From Takashimella koratensis (taxonomy: Eukaryota; Basidiomycota; Tremellomycetes; Trichosporonales; Tetragoniomycetaceae): a stretch of 64,000 nucleotides of DNA. A program made the translations under genes and the position numbers. Below are positions 56,482 through 64,000 of this stretch, piece after piece. Each line of letters starts with the position of its first letter. The stretch's first letter is position 1. Below the pieces are notes generated by a model that was not told the DNA's origin, did no database searches, and saw only the letters and a program-made list of their open reading frames with translations. The stretch is taken from assembly GCA_003116875.1 (NCBI GenBank), contig BCKT01000011.1, positions 434,001-498,000 of the forward strand, written 5' to 3'.

Positions 56482-57105
56482 CTAGTCGCTCGCACGACCT
56501 TCGAGCTTGGCTTGGCCGTACTCGACCTCATCCTGGTTTCGGAACACTTTGCCCGCAATCTTCTTGGCGTAACCGTTGACCTGTTCTTTGAACGGAACCT
56601 TTTGAGTCTCGGAATCGGCCTCGACGACAGATCCGGATCCGGGAGCGGTAGCCGCTACGTAAGAGTAGAGTGAGCATCTGAGACTAGGTATCTAATTCGG
56701 TCCTGGTCCTTGTCCCAGTCCCAGCTCCCATCTCTGAGTTCTGAGCTCTTGGCTCTGGGCTCTCGTACTTCGATTTCCGTGCTGGGAACTAGTAAGCTAG
56801 CCCAACTCACCTTGTTGACTCTCCACGACACCATCGTTCTCCGGGTGCACGTTAGCGATTTTCGAGGGCGGAGCGACGTCCGGATAAGCTTCTCGTCCCG
56901 TCTCTCCGTCGTAGTTTGCGCCCTGATTCAACATGGCCACGCTAGTTCCGCCGGCTGTAGCCGTGGTCGGCTGAGCGTGGTGGTGGTGGTGGCCGTGGTG
57001 GTGGGGTGGGGCGACGTCCGCAACGGGTTGGTCAAGCATCGCAGCGGCAGTTCCACCAGCCGTGGCGGTGGTAGGGACGTAAGAAGGTGCAGAAGGGTCA
57101 GACAT
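56482..57105 (-). CDS. Small histidine-rich, internally duplicated protein
   Basis: No named family is recognised. Exons 56811-57105 and 56482-56654 join in phase to 468 bases, 155 residues, starting MSDPSAPSYVPTTATAGG. The N-terminal half holds two copies of PTTATAGGT-xx-AML-(D/N)Q, each followed by a DVAPP motif; between them lies a histidine cluster, HHHGHHHHHA. The C-terminal half reads VPFKEQVNGYAKKIAGKVFR and NQDEVEYGQAKLEGRASD, a Lys/Gly-rich amphipathic stretch like that in small fungal stress-type proteins (my impression, unverified). There is no signal peptide or membrane span. The histidine cluster could bind Zn, Ni or Cu. A TATA box 92 bases upstream and a simple two-exon gene suggest strong or induced expression. 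Confidence 0.8.
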
Positions 57106-57644
57106 GGTGTCGTGGTCGGTGCTGTTATTGGTGTTGGAGTGTTACCTGAGTTGGAGTTGGTTAGGAGGCGAGGGGTGAGTGCAGAGCGGGGAGGGACTTT
57201 ATATATGTACTGTACCATTTGGTGGCGAAAACAAAATGACGTCAGACCACGCGACGATGTCCCACTACTGATTCTGATGATTCTGGCTCTGCGCTTTTCA
57301 CCTCGTCTACGCTGTGCCCATCCTGCGCCAACTTGCGTCAGATGATCTGCAGCCCCAGAGACACTTATTTATAGCTGCAGCTCGAGGCTAAAGTAGGCAA
57401 GGGTGACGCTTTGCTTACGAGTAAGGTTGACAAGTAACATCGACAAGAGACTTTGAAAGCTAAACAGGTCACTAACAGATTCTTTCCAAACCTCTCGGCT
57501 TTCCTCTCTTCTTTCTTTCATTCTTCTTTCAGCCTTGACTTCTCTGCCTTTGTTTCCTCTTGCTTCTTGCTCGTATCTTCCAGATCTTCTCAAAGCTCAG
57601 GAAACTTTTCGTCCTAATACCCCTGAGCACGTTGCTTTCGCAGC
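57106..57644. other. Intergenic: GPH1 3' flank and promoter of the histidine-rich gene
   Basis: Both flanking genes run leftwards. The stretch nearest GPH1 (57390-57600) is T/C-rich on the + strand. Apart from the TATA box at 57197-57205 nothing else is identified. No gene is supported. Confidence 0.5.
57197..57205 (-). promoter_or_regulatory. TATA box of the histidine-rich gene
   Basis: The minus strand reads TATATAAAG, 92 bases upstream of the ATG at 57105. It is one of the best-placed TATA boxes in the window. Confidence 0.6.
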
Positions 57645-60600
57645 TCAGTTCATATCGTTCGGCACCACGTCGGGCTCAATCGACCAGATCTATTTCAGTT
57701 CCGCACATGTCAGCATTCACCTTTCTCGCAGACAGCTCCTTGCACCTGCAATCTAGCTAGCGACATCTCTAGCCAGCTAGCCAGACCCTGAGACCCACCA
57801 TATCAGCATAGTCTTGGATCGACCTGTCCGAGCTGAACGCCCCCATTGAGAACGCGGTGCGGATGGATTTCTTCGTCCATTCCTCCTGGTCAGCCCAGAG
57901 CTCGTCAACGAGCTTCTCGGCATTGAGGTAGGAACCAAAGTCGTTGGAAACAAGGTAGTAGTCGTGCTCGTAGATCTGCCACAGGTCAGTCATGGATCAG
58001 CAACGACCAGCGATCAGCCAGAGCCTTGGAGAGAGAGAGAAGCAGACACGTACAGTCTTGAGCAGAGGCTGGTAGATGTTGCCATCACCGAAGATACCCG
58101 ACTCGATCGCCTTGAACACCTGGTCGAGCTCGGGAGAGCGCTCCTCGAGCGAAGTGGGGTTGTACGAATTGTTGTATCGTACGGCTGGAGGTGGGCACTT
58201 CAGCAAAGTGTACCTCTGACTGGATTGGCTCTGGACTCACTTTCGACATCCTTGTTGAGGTGGCCAAAGAGGAACGCGTTGTCTTCGCCGACGTCCTCGG
58301 CGATTTCTGAAATTAAGTCAGTTCAGTTTAATGATTAGAATGCTCAGTGTGGACTAACCAATGTTGGCACCATCGACGGTACCGAGGAGAAGAGCGCCTG
58401 AGATCAGCATACTACGCTATTATCAATACTTACCGTTCAGGCCGAGCTTCATGTTGCTCTGAAAGCTGGTCAGCTAACATCTTTCCCGTGGAGGGATCAC
58501 GGAGCTGACTCACAGTGCCTGAAGCCTCGGTACCAGCGGTACTGATCTGTACGCTGACGTCCGAGGCAGGAATGAGGACCTCGGCAACGGAGACACTGGC
58601 TTGGTCGTCAGCTCATGCATTGTGGCATCAGCTAGCTCATAGACGCACCTGTAGTCCGGAATGAACACGCAGCGGAGCAAGTCTCCCACTTCGGGGTCAG
58701 AGTTCTAGCGAAACATCAGCTCCATGTTCCATACCCCTGACCTCTCTCTCCCCTACTGACTCACCACAACCCTGGCAACATTGGCGATGAGTCGAATCAC
58801 CAGCTTGGCGATGTAATAACCCGGTGCAGCCTTCCCAGCAAACATCGACGTATGCTTGACAAACTTCTTGCGCTCCTCGGGAGACGCCTTCTTGATCGCG
58901 AGGTACCTATAGATGACACCAAAGATGTTAAGCGTCTGGCGTTTGTACTCGTGAAGACGCTTGATCTGGGTGGTGAAGATGCTATCGGTATCGACGATGA
59001 TCCCAAACTCGGACTGGAGAACTTCGGCGAGCTGAAGAAGAGCTCTGGGTCAGCGGATGGATTGTTATATGGGCGAAAAGATGTCTCACCCTCTGCTTGT
59101 TGTCGTGCTTGATCTGACGGAACTCGGCGCGGAACGCAGGGTCGTCCGCCTTAGGAAGTAATGCGGAGATCTGCTTGAGGTCGACAAGCCACTTCTGGTC
59201 GCCCAGGGAGCGGCTGATGAGGTCGGCAAGGTACGGGTTGCACTGCAGAAGCCATCGGCGAGGGGTGATACCTGGTAGGGTTAGGACAGTGTTCGATAGG
59301 GGAGAAGTAAAGCGTACCGTTGGTGACCTGCGCAAGTCAGTACAGAAGTTTGTCAAGAAATACAAAGCTCAAGACTCACATTGCAGAAGACGTCGCGGCC
59401 CTTGAATTCCACACTGCACAGGTGTCAATTCGGACACACCTTCGCAGTATTTCGGACAACTCACAAGTCTTTAAAAATGGTTGCCTGCAACAGCTGGCTG
59501 TGCAATCTGGTCACGGGGTCAGCTGCAGCCCAGCGTCGGAGGAAGATGACTCACTCGGCAACGCCGTTAACCTTGAACGAGCCGACGATCGCGAGATGAC
59601 TGCTTGTGGTCAGCTTACTGAACCACGCACCCAGCCACCCAGCTGACTCACGCCATCCTGACGAATTTGGGCGAGCCCTCTGCGAGCATGTCAATGAACC
59701 TCCCTTGACACTTCGACCATCCGACTCACCCTGAATGATACTCATTCGCTGGAGCCTATCCATATCCCCGGGGAAGCGCTTGGCGACTTCGTTGAGGAAG
59801 TAATAGTTAATCGAGTAGATCAACTGCAAGTGGCGGGGCAAGAGGTTCTCGAACAAGTCAAGCGGCCACTTCTCAAGCGCCTGGACAACATGTCAGCTTT
59901 GATGGCATGAGGCTAGCTTACCTCAGGGAGGACGGTATGGTTGGTGTACGCAAACACCTTGGTAGTGATCTTCCATGCAGTGTCGTAGGGGACTTTCTCC
60001 TCGTCGATGAGGATACGCATGAGCTCGACGATCGAGATGGTCGGGTGGGTGTCGTTCACTGCGGGTCATATCAGCTGCTATAAATTACAGTTTCTCGCCT
60101 GGCTCACTCTGAATGACTATGTAGTCAGGAAGCTTGGTCCACGGCTGGCCAAGCTTGAGGAATCGACGGAGAATGTCCTGCAGCGACGCCGAGCACCAGA
60201 GGTACTGCTGCTTGAGACGAAGCTCCTTACCCGCGTACATGATATCGTTGGGGTACAAAACGCGAGTCTGTCACAGTTTCAGAGTCAGTTGGGGAGAGCC
60301 GATCAGGTCCGGTGTGAAACTGACAATGTTCTCGGCCTGACTGGAGCTGCCCACGGCAGCTTCGTAGTTGCCCGCTACGCATGTCAGCTCGACGTGTCAT
60401 GAGCACGCACCGTTGAACGAGTTGAGGTCGAAGCCTTGAATCGGCTTCGCAGCCCACAGGCGGAGGTTGGCGGTGTTCCTGATGAGTCAGCGCTGGGTCG
60501 CCGAGACCGTGCTTCTCCTTGTGCCCCCGACCACTCACTTGGTGCCGAAGCCCGGAACAGGTACTGTCTTGTCAGCTGTATCCTCTTTCCCGTCTGCATA

Positions 60601-62350
60601 CCATCGTACGCAACCTGTGTATACATGTCAGCTGAGTTCGAACCCTCAAGAATCCCAAGCTCACCGCCAGACACTCCATGCCACCAGACCAAACAGCCCG
60701 GCCCGTGGTACCAATAGGCTCGACCCGGCCGTAGAAGCGAATCGGGTAAGATACGTCCAAACGGGGGATCTAGGCTCAGCATTGCTTGCCAGCACGAGGT
60801 TTCATACCTCCCAAGGCTGTTGATGTCAGCTCAAGCCGTCATACGCGGAAAGTTCAGGTTCAGCTCACGTTCTCTCGGTCAAGCCACGGGTCAGGCGCTT
60901 CGAGCTGCTCTCCGCTGTTGGAGATCAGCTGTTTGAAGATACCGTACGAGTAACGGAGGCCGTAACCCCAACCGGGGAGCGACAACGTTGCCATGCTATC
61001 GATCTGGAGACGAGGTGTGAGCAATCGGGATATCCGCGTTGTCGCTATGAGTACAGGCACACTTACGTAGCAGGCTGCAAGACGACCCAGACCGCCGTTA
61101 CCGAGAGCGGCGTCTCGCTCCTCGTTCAAGAGGTCCTCGAAGCTCTGGCACATCCGTCAGTTGCGCTTTGAGTGACAAAAGCCTAGAATTGTACTGAATT
61201 GTACATCTACTCACAAAGCCGAGCTTGCGAGTGGCCGTCTCGTAAGTGTTGCGGAGGTCCAAGTTGAGAACCGCGTTGTCGAGGGAACGACCCATGAGCC
61301 ACTCGATGGAGAGGTAGTAGACTCGCTTGGGAGCGCGGGTGGTGTGGTACCTAGCGACCAAAGTAAGGAATAGCTTCACACAGTCCCAAGTCGAGCCTAC
61401 TCACTCTGTGGTCTCGTTCCAGCGCCTGAACAACTTAGCGAGGGCTTCATGAGATGCTGATCGGATTTCTAAGCCCAATCTCACCTGAGGAGCTGGTCAC
61501 GAACCGACATGGCGGTCGCTTGATACCCGGCAATCTACACAGATCAGCTCATGTTCCTTCCCACCTCCTTCCAGGCGCACAACGAGATCCACTCGCGACC
61601 ACCAAGAGCTCACTCACATCGTCTAGATTGTTAGCTTGGCGACCGAGGGTGCCCGTCACGTGTCGGACGATCCCGTTCGCGATCCCTTGAACGTCGTCAG
61701 GCGCGACCTTTTGAGCGTCGAGCGCTTTCTTCCAGGTCTGCTCGTCGCCGATCGGCCACTCGTCGGCGACTTCTACACCCGGCTGGGCGGGGAAGTAGGA
61801 TCCTGCAAGGTGGGTTAGCCCGTTGGTTGTGATGGTAGAGCGGTGGAGAGGGCAGTTGAGCGATAGAAGGGCATTGTTGATGGAGGAAGGTGAGACGTGT
61901 GATGGAGGGCGTAAAATGGTTGATGGTGTCGAGTGGAGAGAAGGGCAAAACTGTTGTGAGACAAGACAAGACGTACCAGTGAGCGAGCGCTGGTGCCTCG
62001 GCCTCTCACGGGGAGTCGGCAGACCAATCTGGGTAGTGTCGACATTGTGCGCAGGACCCGAGATGGAGGAACGGCGAGAGAGGGTCGGCTGGTGCAGCGA
62101 CGGCGTGCGAGAGCCGGCCGGCGAGGTCGCTGTGGGTTGTCAGCGGTCGGGACCACAGCAGGGAGAGGTAGGAGTTCGGAGAGGAAGGGAGAAGGGAATG
62201 GGATTGCAGGGGAGGAGGAGGTGGTGGTGGTGGTGGTGGAAGGTTGAGGCAGAGGAGAGGAGATGTGGTGAGGGCAGTTGGAGATGGGAGACAGCAGAGC
62301 AGCTCACAGCTCGGCAGCTTGCTAACGTTCTCTTCAGTGAGAGCGGACAT
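57645..62350 (-). CDS. GPH1: Glycogen phosphorylase
   Basis: A cytosolic PLP enzyme that releases glucose-1-phosphate from glycogen. The start [14 protein letters not shown] is at 62350. Exon 2 gives a Ser/Pro-rich N-terminus with RHQRSLTG, an apparent basophilic phosphorylation site like that controlling fungal phosphorylases. Conserved blocks follow: [70 protein letters not shown], the HEYKRQ region near 58950-58980, [20 protein letters not shown], then SNMKLGLNG with the PLP-binding lysine near 58440, [20 protein letters not shown] and [10 protein letters not shown] last exon ending at 57645 adds [14 protein letters not shown], matching the usual family end. About 20 short introns, most with GCTGAC-type branch sites. 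Expected length about 870-900 residues. The promoter side contains an assembly gap at 62419-62434. Confidence 0.95.
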
Positions 62351-62418
62351 CTTGAACAGATGTCAAGGTGGTGATAAATGGGTGGGTTGGTGAGAGATGG
62401 AAGATGGGGGGCGGTAGG

Positions 62419-62434
62419 NNNNNNNNNNNNNNNN
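62419..62434. other. Run of 16 N (sequence gap)
   Basis: Sixteen undetermined bases directly before a 27-G homopolymer. The true length of the G tract and the gap is unknown; sequencing probably failed at the homopolymer. Confidence 0.97.
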
Positions 62435-62488
62435 GGGGGGGGGGGGGGGGGGGGGGGGGGGAGATGGGAGATGGGAGATGGGAGATGG
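62435..62488. repeat. G27 homopolymer followed by GAGATGG x4
   Basis: Twenty-seven G (62435-62461) run into four perfect copies of the heptamer GAGATGG. It lies 85-140 bases upstream of the GPH1 start codon, within the likely leader or core promoter. Confidence 0.85.
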
Positions 62489-63116
62489 TGAGGATGAGAA
62501 AGGAGACGACGATGATGAGGAGTGGAGTGGGAAGTGATGCGGGCAACAAGATTGACCACGGGCCAGAAGGAGTGATGGGAGGATGCGAGATGAGATGGAC
62601 AACGTTGCAAGCTACCATCATCTACTACCACGCCCAACGCGACTCACACCGCGTACACCCCGTCCTTGGCTCCCTCGCGCCCTCCTTGACCCCCCTCGTC
62701 ATCGACCAGCAGCCCGAGTCTAGTGACCCGACTCGCTCCCACGGTCCATCGGTCGTCGTAGTCGTACACGTTCGCGGTGGGTGGTGGTGGTTGATATCAA
62801 ATCCGGTGGATGGTCAGCTGCCGGCCGCTCTGTTCCGCCCGCTCTCGGCATGTCCCTCGTCTGCCCTCGTCTCTACGCCCTGGTCCTCGTCTCCCCCTCG
62901 TGCCTCTCATTCCTCGACCTCCCTCGTCTCCCTGCCCTTGCTCCCTTCCCTGCCCACCGCGGCTGCTTGCTCTGCCTCTACCCGGACCCGAACGGAGAAT
63001 AGCACAATAAGCCGCGATTGCACCCGTAGGAGCCCCTCATCCAGCCAGGCACACCCAGATGCAACAGCCCAGTCCATGTCAAGCCAAGCCAACCATGCAT
63101 ACAAAACCCTTCACTT

Positions 63117-64000
63117 CTACCCAGCTATCTCCCTCATCGCCCGGCCCAAGTACTTGACAACCTTGCCCCATTCACCCACTGCATCACCCAGCTTACCCCT
63201 TGCAGCCCATGCACGCACCAGGCCCCCCCACCCGCGGGGGATTAGTCCCTCGCTCTTCCGCCCATAATACGCAAGTCCAATCCCCAGCGCCAAGATCCCG
63301 ACAGCGACTGCCGTGCCGAGTTTGTTGGGTGGGGCTCGGATCGGAAGTCGGTATCCAGAAGGTAATCGGATCCTCGCGAGTTGTGCAAGTCGAGAAGAAA
63401 GTGATAGCCATGGCCGGAACAGATCTCCGTCGTCTTCATCGTCGTCGAGCCTGTCACCACCGGGCAAGACAACCTGGTTATCGATGTCTTCCTCCGTAAG
63501 GCACAAACTCCGTTCCGTCTCAGTCGGATATGTGCAGACAACACTTCCTGGACCCAGGATCTCGTCACCAGCAACTCGCGGGCCGTTCCAGGGGTATTTG
63601 ACCATGAGTCTGTCGGCGAGCGCGAAGACCTGGCTCAAAGGGAGAGGGGAGTATGGGTTGGGCTCATCAAAGCTGTCCACGTCGTCGACGCTCGTATCGT
63701 AAGCGGGAGGCGGGTCGGGGAGGTCTGGCGAGTCCGGATACAGAGGTGGTAGACGGGAGAACAATGGGTGTAGAAGGCTGGGGTCGGACCGTGCTTCCTG
63801 TCCTAGCTGTTTCACCAGCGCGATCATTTGGGGCTTCTTTGCGCATAAAATCTGATCGCAACAGGAGCTTTTGTTAGCGCCTTTTCGATTGTCACATTGT
63901 GAAGAGCTGTTTGATGAGAACATGTTCCCACGAACTCACAGCAACAGCGAGGTAGATGGCAGAGACGGGGTTGCGGGCGACAAGGTAGTCGAATATCCGC
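63117..64000 (-). CDS. C-terminal part of a TBC1D20/Gyp10-type Rab GAP, cut by the right edge
   Basis: A GTPase-activating protein of the TBC class acting on Rab1/Ypt1-type GTPases at the ER-Golgi interface. Two exons are in the window, 63940-64000 and 63117-63851. The first encodes RIFDYLVARNPVSAIYLAVA, matching the end of the TBC domain in TBC1D20 (the xxYDFFLxxHP..PIYxA region). The second gives ILCAKKPQMIALVKQLGQEA, then VFALADRLMVKYPWNGPRVA, an acidic linker, and a C-terminal membrane anchor, LGTAVAVGILALGIGLAYYG. That tail-anchor is specific to the TBC1D20/Gyp10 branch. The catalytic Arg and Gln fingers lie outside the window. The end is KYLGRAMREIAG. Confidence 0.85.

Larger units (their letters stand above)
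62351..63116. promoter_or_regulatory. GPH1 promoter region with an assembly gap
   Basis: Between GPH1 (starting leftwards at 62350) and the end of the TBC gene. It contains 16 undetermined bases (62419-62434) followed by 27 G and a GAGATGG heptamer repeat. Open frames across the gap are artefacts of low complexity. The rest (62640-63116) is C-rich with no supported gene. Confidence 0.55.

Overview
The window is nuclear DNA from an intron-rich basidiomycete fungus, most probably a yeast-like lineage such as Tremellomycetes (that placement is inference). The evidence is short introns with GTRNGT donors and CTGAC/CTAAC branch sites in nearly every gene, fungus-specific proteins (ERG5, LCB3, OST5, HAL4/NPR1-type kinase), and a DUF6534 seven-helix protein, a family typical of basidiomycetes. 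I recognise about 20 protein genes plus one broken gene. I see no rRNA, tRNA, CRISPR array, plasmid or intact transposon.

Layout. 0-9 kb: the first codons of an unidentified gene at the left edge (-), then LCB3 sphingoid-base phosphate phosphatase (-), OST5 oligosaccharyltransferase subunit (+), UBC4/5 ubiquitin-conjugating enzyme (+) and an unidentified four-helix membrane protein (-). 10.5-27.2 kb, all (+): a 5'-nucleotidase-like metallophosphatase, a DUF6534 membrane protein, a HAL4/HAL5/NPR1-type kinase, a GT31-like glycosyltransferase and a stop-interrupted pseudogene. 27.2-29.3 kb is gene-poor and holds degenerate tandem repeats. 29.3-38.5 kb: ERJ5 (-) and RDS3 (+) from a shared promoter, then a CDC1/TED1-family phosphoesterase (-) and YOP1 (+) from a second divergent promoter. 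40-56 kb, all (+): ERG5 sterol C-22 desaturase, a large MIT-domain protein, a secreted class 3 lipase and a GPR1/FUN34/YaaH (ATO) transporter. 56.4-64 kb, all (-): a small histidine-rich protein, glycogen phosphorylase GPH1, and the C-terminal part of a TBC1D20/Gyp10-type Rab GAP that runs off the right edge.

Functional theme. Seven genes act at the ER or early secretory membrane: LCB3 (sphingolipid phosphate turnover), OST5 (N-glycosylation), ERJ5 (ER J-protein), the CDC1/TED1 homologue (GPI-anchor remodelling), YOP1 (ER tubule shaping), ERG5 (ergosterol) and the TBC1D20-like GAP (ER-Golgi Rab1). The rest cover carbon storage and uptake (GPH1, ATO transporter), ion or nutrient signalling (kinase), splicing (RDS3) and protein turnover (UBC4). 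Nothing indicates a co-regulated cluster; most genes have their own promoter.

Exon structures were worked out by hand from splice sites, reading phase and family motifs. Where I summed all exons (LCB3, OST5, ERG5, the four-helix protein and the histidine-rich gene) the totals are exact multiples of three. I found no convincing new multi-gene system. The most unusual items are a seven-run G-quadruplex array, recurrent 7-bp minisatellites, the 26.6-27.2 kb pseudogene, the degenerate repeats near 28.5 kb, a duplicated histidine-rich protein and several extreme exon structures.
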